Positions 6,444-12,996 of a stretch of 12,996 nt of DNA are shown in pieces. Under the pieces are notes generated by a model. That model was not told the origin of the DNA and did no database searches. It saw only the letters and a program-made list of their open reading frames with translations. The DNA lies in assembly GCA_905197435.1 (NCBI GenBank), contig CAJJYX010000089.1, positions 1 through 12,996 on the forward strand, read 5' to 3'. Both the position numbers and the translations under genes were made by a program. Each line of letters opens with the position of its first letter. Position 1 is the stretch's first letter. The stretch comes from an uncultured Bacteroides sp. Lineage in GTDB: Bacteria; Bacteroidota; Bacteroidia; Bacteroidales; Bacteroidaceae.

Positions 6444-9029
6444 ATGAAGCAAAGATATACAATTTACGCCCTTTTCCTGCTGTCACTGTTCGCCTCCATC
6501 AGCACATCGGCCCAGATTAAGGGGGTCATCACGGATTCCCTCACGAACGAACCACTGATGTACATCACCGTACAGTATGAAGGAAAAGGTGTAGGAGGCA
6601 TCTCCAACGCAAACGGAGAATACCAGGTAGAAACCCGTAAAGGCTGGGATGAGTTGACATTCTCGGCCGTGGGCTACATCACCAAGAAAGTGAAACTGAA
6701 ACCCGACACCCGGGTACTGAACGTCAAGCTGCAACCGGATGACATCATGCTCTCCGAAGTCGTGGTGAAACCCAAGAAAGAGAAATACTCCCGCAAGAAC
6801 AACCCCGCCGTGGAGTTCATGAAGAAGGTCATCGAGAACAAGAAAGCGCTGAAACTGGAAGAGAACGACTACTACCAGTACCAGAAGTACGAAAAGATGA
6901 AAATGTCCATCAACGACGTCACCCCGGAGAAGATGGAGAAAGGCATCTACAAGAAATTCTCCTTCTTCAAAGACCAGGTGGAGGTGTCGCCCAAGACCAA
7001 CAAGATGATCCTGCCCATCTCCATCAAGGAGACGGCAAGCAAGACCATTTTCCGTAAAAGCCCCAAGAGCGAAAAGACCATCATCGAAGGTATAAACTCC
7101 ACCGGTATCGAAGAATTCTTCAACACCGGAGACATGCTGGGAACCATCCTTACGGATGTATTCTCCGAAATCAACATCTACGACGACGACATCCGCCTGC
7201 TGCAACGCCGCTTCGTCAGCCCCATCGGGCGCGGAGCCATCAGCTTCTACAAATACTACCTGATGGACACGCTCATGGTAGACAAGCAGGAATGCGTGCA
7301 CCTCACTTTCGTTCCACAGAACCCGCAGGACTTCGGTTTCACGGGACACCTCTACGTAGTGAAGGATTCCACCTACGCCGTGAAGAAATGTACCATGAAC
7401 CTGCCCAAGAAAACGGGCGTCAACTTCGTGGAGAACCTCGACATCGTGCAGCAGTTCGAACAACTGCCCGACAGCAACTGGGTGCTGACCGATGACGACA
7501 TGACCGTGGAACTGCACTTCGTGAAAGGTATCCAAGGGCTGGAAGTGCAACGGACCACCAAATATACCGACTACCAGTTCACGGAAATCGAACCCCGCCT
7601 CTTCCGCCTGAAAGGGAATGTCATAAAAGAGGCGAACATGCTTGCCAAGAGCGACGAATACTGGGCGAAAGTCCGCCAAGTGCCCCTTACCAAGAAGGAG
7701 AGCACGATGGACGTATTCATGAACCGCATCGAACAGATTCCCGGTTTCAAGTATGTCATCTTCGGTGCGAAAGCTTTGATTGAGAACTTCGTGGAGACGG
7801 GCAGCAAGAACCATCCCAGCAAGTTCGACTTCGGTCCCATCAATACAATGATAACCAGCAATTACGTCAACGGCACACGCTTCCGTCTGAGCGGCATGAC
7901 AACCGGCAACTTCGACCCGCACTGGAACCTGAGCGGCTACGGCGCCTACGGAACCAGGGACAAGAAGTGGTTCTACTCTGGACAAGTGGCCTACTCTTTC
8001 AACAAGCGCGAATACGTATTGTGGGAATTCCCGAAGCACTACATCGCCTTCAAATACACCTACGACGTGATGTCTCCCATGGACAAGTACCTCGCCACGG
8101 ACAAGGACAACTTGTTTGTCGGCTGGAAATGGACCACGGTAGACCAAATGTCCTACATGCGCGATGCCACCCTGACCTACGAGCTGGAAACCAACACCGG
8201 CTTCTCCGTCCAAGCCATGGCACGCCACCGCAACGACCAGCCTGCAGGACAACTGCAATACTGGAAGAACAACGGAGAGACACCCGGACAGTGGGATGAG
8301 AAGAATACGCTGGTGCACGACATCACCACCACCGAGCTGGGTGTGACCCTGCGTTACGCTCCCGGTGAAACTTTCGTCAACACCAAGCAGCGCCGCGTGC
8401 CCGTATCGTTGGACGCGCCGATTTTCACCCTCTCCCATACCGCCGGCTTCAAAGGCGTACTGGGTGGAGAGTACAACTTCAACCTGACGGAAGCCAGCAT
8501 CCGCAAGCGCTTCTGGTTCGGCTCATGGGGAAAGCTGGACGTAACGGCACGTGCCGGTGCGCAATGGAACACCGTCCCCTTCCCACTGCTGAACCTGCCG
8601 ATGGCCAACCTCTCCTACATCACGCAGAACAACGAGTCCTTCAACCTCATCAACAACATGGAGTTCCTGAACGACCGCTACGCCTCCCTCAACCTAAGCT
8701 ACGACATGAACGGAAAGCTCTTCAACCGCATTCCGCTCATCAAGAAGCTGAAGTGGCGCGAAATGTTCCGCATCCGTGGTCTGTGGGGCACGCTGACGGA
8801 CAAGAATAACCCGTACAAGAGCAATAACCCCGACCTGTTCCTCTTCCCCATGCGCGACGGTGTACCCACCAGCCACGTCATGGGCGACACACCCTATGTT
8901 GAAGCCAGCGTAGGTATCTACAATATCTTCAAACTGCTCCACATAGAATATGTACGCCGACTGACCTATACCGATATACCGGGAGTGAAGAAAGGCGGCA
9001 TACGGTTTATGATTCTAATGATATTTTAA
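6444..9029 (+). CDS. DUF5686 / carboxypeptidase-regulatory-like outer-membrane protein
   Basis: This 861-residue protein has a signal peptide (about 1-23, cleaved after TSA), then a carboxypeptidase-D regulatory-like beta-sandwich (about 24-105, opening with IKGVITDSLTNEPLMYITV and containing SNANGEY and FSAVGY). A lysine-rich junction KPKKEKYSRKNNPAVEFM (109-126) marks the start of the DUF5686 region. The rest is rich in alternating aromatic strands and ends in phenylalanine (MILMIF), as expected for an outer-membrane barrel inserted by BAM. The beta-sandwich is the same module found on SusC-type receptors, but there is no TonB plug. Proteins of this type are common in Bacteroidetes and have no settled function. 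It has its own promoter and no operon partner upstream; the S23 element follows 3 bp after its stop codon. Confidence 0.9.
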   Translation: MKQRYTIYALFLLSLFASISTSAQIKGVITDSLTNEPLMYITVQYEGKGVGGISNANGEYQVETRKGWDELTFSAVGYITKKVKLKPDTRVLNVKLQPDDIMLSEVVVKPKKEKYSRKNNPAVEFMKKVIENKKALKLEENDYYQYQKYEKMKMSINDVTPEKMEKGIYKKFSFFKDQVEVSPKTNKMILPISIKETASKTIFRKSPKSEKTIIEGINSTGIEEFFNTGDMLGTILTDVFSEINIYDDDIRLLQRRFVSPIGRGAISFYKYYLMDTLMVDKQECVHLTFVPQNPQDFGFTGHLYVVKDSTYAVKKCTMNLPKKTGVNFVENLDIVQQFEQLPDSNWVLTDDDMTVELHFVKGIQGLEVQRTTKYTDYQFTEIEPRLFRLKGNVIKEANMLAKSDEYWAKVRQVPLTKKESTMDVFMNRIEQIPGFKYVIFGAKALIENFVETGSKNHPSKFDFGPINTMITSNYVNGTRFRLSGMTTGNFDPHWNLSGYGAYGTRDKKWFYSGQVAYSFNKREYVLWEFPKHYIAFKYTYDVMSPMDKYLATDKDNLFVGWKWTTVDQMSYMRDATLTYELETNTGFSVQAMARHRNDQPAGQLQYWKNNGETPGQWDEKNTLVHDITTTELGVTLRYAPGETFVNTKQRRVPVSLDAPIFTLSHTAGFKGVLGGEYNFNLTEASIRKRFWFGSWGKLDVTARAGAQWNTVPFPLLNLPMANLSYITQNNESFNLINNMEFLNDRYASLNLSYDMNGKLFNRIPLIKKLKWREMFRIRGLWGTLTDKNNPYKSNNPDLFLFPMRDGVPTSHVMGDTPYVEASVGIYNIFKLLHIEYVRRLTYTDIPGVKKGGIRFMILMIF

Positions 9030-9032
9030 GAG

Positions 9033-9081
9033 TTAGGGGTTAGGGATTAGTGATTAGGGGTTAATGATTAGGGATTAAGGG
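9033..9081 (+). repeat. Left heptamer array (7 units of TTAGGGG-like), inverted copy of the right array
   Basis: Seven consecutive 7-bp units run TTAGGGG, TTAGGGA, TTAGTGA, TTAGGGG, TTAATGA, TTAGGGA, TTAAGGG. They begin 3 bp after the DUF5686 stop codon. Compared with the reverse complement of the right array in the same unit order, 46 of 49 positions match, so the two are terminal inverted repeats and not just similar simple sequence. Confidence 0.9.
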
Positions 9082-9083
9082 GT

Positions 9084-9458
9084 ATGAAAGAGGGGGCATT
9101 AAAAGATAAATCAATGAACTTTGCGATACGCATTGTGAGTCTATATCACTTCTTGAATCAAACGAAATAAGAAAGAATCATGTCAAAGCAAATATTAAGA
9201 AGCGGTACGTCAATGGGAGCCAATCTCAGGGAAGGACAATTTGCCGAATCCCCTGCAGACTTTATACACAAATATTCCATTGCTCAAAAAGAATGTTCTG
9301 AAACGTTGTATTGGCTTGAATTACTAAATAAAACAGATTATATCACAACAGAACAATATATTTCACTGGATACAGATTGTACAGAACTTATGAAGATGAT
9401 AACCTCTTCCATCATTACGCGTAAAAAGCACCTCTACCCCCTAACCCCTAATCCCTAA
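9084..9458 (+). pseudogene. Four-helix-bundle (S23 / 23S rRNA intervening-sequence) protein, interrupted by a stop codon
   Basis: Reading from the ATG at 9084 gives KDKSMNFAIRIVSLYHFLNQTK, then TAA at 9168-9170, then in the same frame ERIMSKQILRSGTSMGAN, REGQFAESPADFIHKYSIAQ and ETLYWLELLNKTDYI. This is the usual order of the family (an FA-RIV-LY helix, then SKQ-LRSGTS-GAN-REA, then YWLELL), and the total of 124 codons is the normal length. One base change (for example AAA or GAA to TAA) at codon 29 breaks it. A second ATG at 9180, four codons later, could restart a 92-residue product lacking the first helix. The last residues (YPLTPNP) are read from the right repeat array. Family members form small helical oligomers and occur in rRNA intervening sequences or, as relatives, in diversity-generating retroelements. 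The function here is unknown. Confidence 0.85.
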
Positions 9459-9500
9459 TCACTAACCCCTAATCACTAATCACTAACCCCTAACCCCTAT
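9438..9500 (-). repeat. Right heptamer array (9 units), inverted relative to the left array
   Basis: On the plus strand the units are CCCCTAA, CCCCTAA, TCCCTAA, TCACTAA, CCCCTAA, TCACTAA, TCACTAA, CCCCTAA, CCCCTAT, an unbroken 63 bp. The stop codon of the S23-type gene (9456-9458) falls within the third unit. The array ends 3 bp before the rarA start codon. Confidence 0.9.
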
Positions 9501-9503
9501 CTT

Positions 9504-10772
9504 ATGCAACCATTAGCAGAACGGCTTCGACCAAGAACATTGGATGAATACATCGGTCAGAAACACCTGGTCGGTCAAGGTGCAATACTGCGCAAGATGA
9601 TTGACGCGGGACGTATCTCCTCGTTCATCTTGTGGGGACCTCCGGGAGTGGGGAAGACAACTTTGGCGCAGATTATCGCCAACAAGCTGGAAACCCCTTT
9701 CTATACGCTCAGTGCCGTGACCAGTGGCGTGAAGGATGTGCGCGACGTGATAGAACGTGCCAAGAGCAACCGTTTCTTCTCACAAGCCAGTCCCATCCTC
9801 TTCATTGATGAAATACACCGTTTCAGCAAGTCGCAGCAAGACTCATTGCTGGGAGCCGTGGAGCAAGGCACCGTGACACTGATAGGCGCCACCACAGAGA
9901 ATCCGTCGTTCGAGGTAATCCGCCCGCTGCTATCGCGCTGCCAACTCTATACACTGAAATCACTGGAGAAGGACGACCTGCTGGAACTGCTGCAACGCGC
10001 CATCACTACAGACATCGTGCTGAAGGAACGGAAAATAGAACTGAAAGAAACCACCGCCATGCTCCGTTTCAGCGGAGGGGATGCACGCAAACTGCTCAAC
10101 ATCCTCGAACTGGTAGTGGATTCCGAAGCCGCAGACCCCGTCATCATCACCGACGATATGGTGACCGAACGCCTGCAACAGAATCCCCTCGCCTACGACA
10201 AGGACGGGGAAATGCACTACGACATCATCTCCGCCTTCATCAAATCCATCCGCGGCAGCGACCCGGACGGCGCCATCTACTGGCTGGCACGCATGGTCGA
10301 AGGTGGTGAGGACCCTGCTTTCATAGCCCGCCGCCTCGTCATCTCCGCCTCCGAAGACATCGGGCTGGCAAACCCCAACGCACTCTTGCTTGCCAACGCC
10401 TGCTTCGACACCCTGATGAAAGTGGGATGGCCCGAAGGACGCATTCCACTGGCAGAAGCCACCATATACCTTGCCACCAGCCCCAAGAGCAATTCGGCCT
10501 ACATGGCCATCAACAACGCACTGGAACTGGTGCGCGAAACGGGCAATCTCCCCGTTCCCCTGCACTTGCGCAACGCTCCCACCAAGCTGATGAAGCAGTT
10601 GGGATATGGCGAGAAATACAAGTATGCCCACGACTATCCGGGCAACTTCGTCAAGCAGCAATTCCTGCCCGACGAACTGAAAGACCGCCGTATATGGGAG
10701 CCACAGCTCAATGCCGCCGAGCAAAAGCACAAGGAGAGGATGCAGCAGCTCTGGGGGAAAGAGAGGTTTTAG
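9504..10772 (+). CDS. rarA: Replication-associated recombination protein A (RarA/MgsA, AAA+ ATPase)
   Basis: This 422-residue protein belongs to the RarA/Mgs1/WRNIP1 family of clamp-loader-like AAA+ ATPases, which act at stalled replication forks. It shows the family start PLAERLRPRTLDEYIGQKHL (3-22), Walker A GPPGVGKT (45-52), Walker B LFIDEIHRF (99-107), sensor 1 in GATTENPSF (128-136) and an arginine finger in LLSRC (142-146). The C-terminal tetramerisation region includes ASEDIGLANP and YLATSPKSN, also typical. Length is close to E. coli RarA (447). The start is the ATG at 9504, matching the family N-terminus. The sequence directly upstream is the heptamer array, so no normal promoter or leader precedes it; transcription presumably comes through or from the S23 element. 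Its 3' end overlaps the convergent gene by 4 bp. Confidence 0.97.
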   Translation: MQPLAERLRPRTLDEYIGQKHLVGQGAILRKMIDAGRISSFILWGPPGVGKTTLAQIIANKLETPFYTLSAVTSGVKDVRDVIERAKSNRFFSQASPILFIDEIHRFSKSQQDSLLGAVEQGTVTLIGATTENPSFEVIRPLLSRCQLYTLKSLEKDDLLELLQRAITTDIVLKERKIELKETTAMLRFSGGDARKLLNILELVVDSEAADPVIITDDMVTERLQQNPLAYDKDGEMHYDIISAFIKSIRGSDPDGAIYWLARMVEGGEDPAFIARRLVISASEDIGLANPNALLLANACFDTLMKVGWPEGRIPLAEATIYLATSPKSNSAYMAINNALELVRETGNLPVPLHLRNAPTKLMKQLGYGEKYKYAHDYPGNFVKQQFLPDELKDRRIWEPQLNAAEQKHKERMQQLWGKERF

Positions 10773-11503
10773 AACAGACGGAAACCCAGCCCGAAACTGA
10801 AATGCAACGCGTCGACATAGTTATCCTCCACGCGTTGCTGCTCCCTCAGTTCGAGGGTATAGAGGTTATGCAGGGTATACTCCCCGTATGAAGAACCGGC
10901 AGTCACTATATAAGAAGCCCCGGCATAAAGATAGAGACGCTTGGGCAGATGGTAGACCAACTGTATTCCGGGAGTGACGGAGAAAGCATTACGCCTGTCT
11001 TTCTCCATCTCCAGCACGAAGGAATCAACGTCGTTTGTTCCCTCATGCTTGAGGTAAGATGAAAAGCGGGTTTCCGAGAAGCCGGTTATCCCGATGCCGA
11101 AGGAGGGCTGTATATCCCAGTTGCCAATGCTGCAACGATAGACAATGCCGGCACTGAAATTGCCATCAATGCTTCCGCGCGACACTTCCACCTGATTGTA
11201 GCCAAGCACCTTACCGTTGTACAAATACTCTTGCCCGCTCCTCGGATTCAGCAGCAACTGCGCTTGTACTCCCCAGGATTTGTGCCAGAAATACCTGGCG
11301 CCCAAGGTCAAAGCGCAATTCAGCCGATGATAATCGTTCAGACACAACCAAGGAGTTACCCTGTGGGCAGGAGTCGTATAGACCATTCCTCCGAGAGATG
11401 CCTCCAACTGAAAACGGCCGTGCCCCAAGGTGTTTTGCGCACAGACGTTTGCAACAACCCAGCAGCCCAGCAGAAAGAGAGACATACGTTTGACAATACC
11501 CAT
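10769..11503 (-). CDS. Predicted outer-membrane beta-barrel-like protein, unknown function
   Basis: I do not recognise a named family. The start is set at the ATG 11501-11503, giving 244 residues with a clear signal peptide (MGIVKRMSLFLLGCWVVANVCA, roughly 1-22). A longer reading from a TTG at 11536 overlaps the upstream stop codon and spoils the signal peptide. The mature part has amphipathic strands rich in glycine, tyrosine and tryptophan (FQLEASLGGMVY, LTLGARYFW, FSAGIVYRC, LYLYAGASYIV) and ends HFSFGLGFRLF, with the terminal phenylalanine that barrel proteins use for outer-membrane insertion. About eight to ten strands would fit. It lies 29 bp downstream of the lipoprotein gene on the same strand, so the two are probably co-transcribed. 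Its stop codon overlaps that of rarA on the other strand. Confidence 0.75.
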   Translation of the reverse strand: MGIVKRMSLFLLGCWVVANVCAQNTLGHGRFQLEASLGGMVYTTPAHRVTPWLCLNDYHRLNCALTLGARYFWHKSWGVQAQLLLNPRSGQEYLYNGKVLGYNQVEVSRGSIDGNFSAGIVYRCSIGNWDIQPSFGIGITGFSETRFSSYLKHEGTNDVDSFVLEMEKDRRNAFSVTPGIQLVYHLPKRLYLYAGASYIVTAGSSYGEYTLHNLYTLELREQQRVEDNYVDALHFSFGLGFRLF

Positions 11504-11532
11504 AATCCTATCTTTAAAGTAAGCGGAGTGAA

Positions 11533-12081
11533 TCAATAGAAATCAAGAGAAGGCGTTTCGGCGGTAAACACCTGCGCTCCGTTCTCCTCATCCTCGCCTT
11601 TTCCTACCTCAAGCTCAACACGGAAGCGGTAAGTGCCAGCCTTGGGATAAGTCAGCAGCACAAGCTCGAAATCATGCAGATAGTCAATGGGGAAATCAAC
11701 CGGAACAGGAGAATAAGAGCTGTAGAACAAAGGATATATATCGCTTCCGGCAGGATATTCTTCATTGAAATCCGTCAAGGTCACTATACGGATAGCCGTA
11801 ATCGGACGGTTCAACCGATAACGCCAGGCAGCTTCGGAAGTCTCTTCCGCAACGGCCTTCACGTCCGGCATCACCTTCATCATATAGGCCTCCTTGGGGC
11901 AGCGGTCATCTGTCACCGGCTCGGGAACATGGCCGCTATTATCCAGCGACACCAGCCGCACACCAACCACATCCGCCAGAATCGGAGGAAGGAGTTCCTC
12001 TTCATCACATGTCATTGCAGTCAGCAAGAGCACGAGGAAACAACAGAGCATTCCGGAAAACGAAAAGATTATACTTCTCAT
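11533..12081 (-). CDS. Predicted surface lipoprotein, unknown function (possibly DUF5034-like)
   Basis: This 182-residue protein opens with a long hydrophobic signal (about 5-24, FSFSGMLCCFLVLLLTAMT) ending at C25, the likely lipidated cysteine. The lipobox (TAMTC) is not ideal. Directly after it comes DEEE, the kind of acidic stretch that in Bacteroidetes lipoproteins serves as an export signal to the cell surface. The mature part contains LVSLDNSG and AYMMKV followed by predicted strands with no catalytic motif. The LDNSG...AYMMKV pattern recalls DUF5034-type Bacteroides proteins; this rests on memory, so it is tentative. It is the first gene of a two-gene unit with the barrel-like protein, behind a good promoter (12105-12112). 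A surface lipoprotein paired with a barrel suggests an outer-membrane complex. Confidence 0.75.
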   Translation of the reverse strand: MRSIIFSFSGMLCCFLVLLLTAMTCDEEELLPPILADVVGVRLVSLDNSGHVPEPVTDDRCPKEAYMMKVMPDVKAVAEETSEAAWRYRLNRPITAIRIVTLTDFNEEYPAGSDIYPLFYSSYSPVPVDFPIDYLHDFELVLLTYPKAGTYRFRVELEVGKGEDEENGAQVFTAETPSLDFY

Positions 12082-12104
12082 ACATTTTCAATGTCACATT
12101 TACG

Positions 12105-12112
12105 CAAATGTA
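12105..12112 (-). promoter_or_regulatory. -7 element for the lipoprotein/barrel unit
   Basis: The minus strand reads TACATTTG followed by C, an exact TAnnTTTG match, 24 bp upstream of the ATG at 12081. A TTTA lies 21 bp further upstream as a -33 candidate. A small inverted repeat, ACATTT-ACGC-AAATGT (12096-12111), overlaps the element and could be an operator. Confidence 0.6.
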
Positions 12113-12146
12113 GTGAATATATGTACATTATCCTAAATCTTTTCCC

Positions 12147-12154
12147 TAAATTTG
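12147..12154 (+). promoter_or_regulatory. -7 element for the hydroxyacid dehydrogenase
   Basis: TAAATTTG followed by C matches TAnnTTTG exactly, 26 bp before the ATG at 12180. It is divergent from the promoter at 12105-12112, with 34 bp between them, so the two -33 regions interleave and one bound protein could affect both. Confidence 0.6.
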
Positions 12155-12179
12155 CAGGTATAACCAATATTTAAAAAGA

Positions 12180-12996
12180 ATGGAAAACAGAAAAATAGTC
12201 GTATTAGACGGTTATGCCGCCAACCCCGGCGACCTTTGCTGGGACGAATTGCAAGCCTTGGGCGAATGTACCATCTATGACCGTACCGCCCCCGAAGAAG
12301 TATTGGAACGGGCTGCCGGTGCAGAAATCCTGCTGACCAACAAGACCGTGCTCACCGCCGAACACATGGCCGCCCTGCCCGAACTGAAGTACATCGGCGT
12401 GCTTGCCACCGGATACAACATTGTAGACACCGCCGTTGCCAAAGAGCGCGGCATCATCGTCACCAACATCCCTGCCTATAGCACCGACTCGGTTGCCCAG
12501 ATGGTCTTTGCCCATATCCTGAACATCACCCAGCAAGTGCAGCACCACTCCGAAGAGGTGCACAAAGGCCGCTGGACTGCAAGCAAGGACTTCTGCTTCT
12601 GGGACACGCCGCTCATCGAACTGCGCGAAAAGAAACTCGGCATCGTGGGCCTGGGACACACCGGCTTCACCACCGCCCGCATCGCCATCGGCTTCGGCAT
12701 GAAAGTATGCGCCTACACTTCCAAGACCCATTTCCAGCTTCCACCCGAAATCCGCAAGATGGAGCTGGACGAGCTGTTCCGCGAATGTGACATCATCAGC
12801 CTGCACTGTCCGCTGAACGACAGTACTCGCGAAATGGTCAATGCCAGCCGTCTCTCTTTAATGAAACCTACCTCCATCATTATCAATACCGGGCGTGGGC
12901 CACTCATTAATGAACAAGATCTCGCCAATGCCTTGAACACCGGACAAATATATGCCGCCGGACTGGATGTTCTTTCCGAAGAACCACCTCGTCCGG
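12180..12996 (+). CDS. D-2-hydroxyacid dehydrogenase (glycerate dehydrogenase/hydroxypyruvate reductase type), 3' end cut
   Basis: The ATG at 12180 opens 272 codons that run off the window; the family is usually 310-330 residues, so about 45-50 are missing. Visible landmarks are LATGYNIVD (75-83) in the substrate domain, the Rossmann NAD loop GLGHTG (157-162), INTGRGPLINE (235-245) with the catalytic arginine R239, and GLDVLSEEPP (261-270) with the catalytic glutamate. The catalytic histidine would follow after the edge. Such enzymes interconvert 2-keto and D-2-hydroxy acids with NAD(P)H, in the cytoplasm. At the end of the second Rossmann strand the sequence is AYTSK (178-182), without the aspartate usual in strictly NAD-dependent members. 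The gene is divergent from the lipoprotein unit. The substrate is not certain. Confidence 0.92.
   Translation, partial: MENRKIVVLDGYAANPGDLCWDELQALGECTIYDRTAPEEVLERAAGAEILLTNKTVLTAEHMAALPELKYIGVLATGYNIVDTAVAKERGIIVTNIPAYSTDSVAQMVFAHILNITQQVQHHSEEVHKGRWTASKDFCFWDTPLIELREKKLGIVGLGHTGFTTARIAIGFGMKVCAYTSKTHFQLPPEIRKMELDELFRECDIISLHCPLNDSTREMVNASRLSLMKPTSIIINTGRGPLINEQDLANALNTGQIYAAGLDVLSEEPPRP

Larger units (their letters stand above)
9033..9500 (+). mobile_element. Putative mobile/IVS-like element: S23-type gene bounded by inverted heptamer arrays
   Basis: The 468-bp block consists of a left TTAGGGG-type array, a gene remnant of the 23S-rRNA intervening-sequence (S23) four-helix-bundle family, and a right array in the opposite orientation. 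It fills the entire space between the DUF5686 stop codon (3 bp before) and the rarA start codon (3 bp after). Its interior is AT-rich and unlike the GC-rich coding sequence on either side, which suggests later arrival. It encodes no recognised transposase, so movement would depend on the S23 protein itself or a helper elsewhere. Mobility is inferred from structure only. Confidence 0.5.

Noticed and set aside
6483..8438. 651-codon open frame on the minus strand inside the DUF5686 gene
   Set aside because: It lies entirely antisense to a strongly supported gene, has an odd His/Val/Gly-rich composition with no domain, and is explained by the GC-rich third positions of the real gene.
9033..9500. 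CRISPR array or chromosome telomere from the TTAGGG-like repeats
   Set aside because: The units are contiguous 7-mers with no spacers, lie inside the chromosome between two genes, and are inverted around a gene.
11504..11536. Eleven-residue extension of the barrel-like protein from a TTG
   Set aside because: It overlaps the upstream stop codon and would place charged residues before the signal peptide; the ATG at 11503 gives a proper signal peptide.

Overview
The window looks like chromosomal DNA from a Bacteroides-type member of the Bacteroidales. The main signs are several -7 elements of the Bacteroidales form TAnnTTTG placed correctly upstream of genes, few Shine-Dalgarno sequences, and envelope families typical of the phylum: a DUF5686/carboxypeptidase-regulatory-like outer-membrane protein, a secreted M16 peptidase with a large insertion, and a lipoprotein with an acidic stretch after its cysteine. 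No rRNA, tRNA, CRISPR array or standard insertion sequence was seen.

Layout. (1) 1-1064, minus: two tandem, closely related ECF sigma factors. The downstream copy is cut by the window edge, and they are separated by about 390 bp with palindromes but no convincing gene. (2) 1065-1335: divergent control region with a three-copy repeat array and a strong promoter for the M16 peptidase. (3) 1336-4239, plus: exported M16 metallopeptidase. (4) 4310-4936, minus: TRIC/UPF0126 membrane protein, convergent with the peptidase. (5) 5050-6144, plus: a protein with the UDP-GlcNAc 2-epimerase fold that has lost three of the four catalytic residues of that family. (6) 6145-6443: a 21-bp tandem repeat, an inverted repeat and a promoter. 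(7) 6444-9029, plus: 861-residue DUF5686 outer-membrane protein. (8) 9033-9500: a compact element in which a broken S23-type four-helix-bundle gene lies between inverted arrays of a 7-bp TTAGGG-like repeat. (9) 9504-10772, plus: rarA. (10) 10769-12081, minus: a two-gene envelope unit (barrel-like protein and lipoprotein), tail to tail with rarA. (11) 12180 to the edge, plus: D-2-hydroxyacid dehydrogenase, divergent from that unit.

The genes do not form one pathway. Most are housekeeping or envelope functions. Three items deserve most attention: the heptamer-bounded S23 element, which fills the whole space between one stop codon and the next start codon; the epimerase-like protein with a rewritten active site; and the repeat/palindrome architecture around the sigma-factor and DUF5686 promoters. 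The S23 element is the best candidate for an under-described system.
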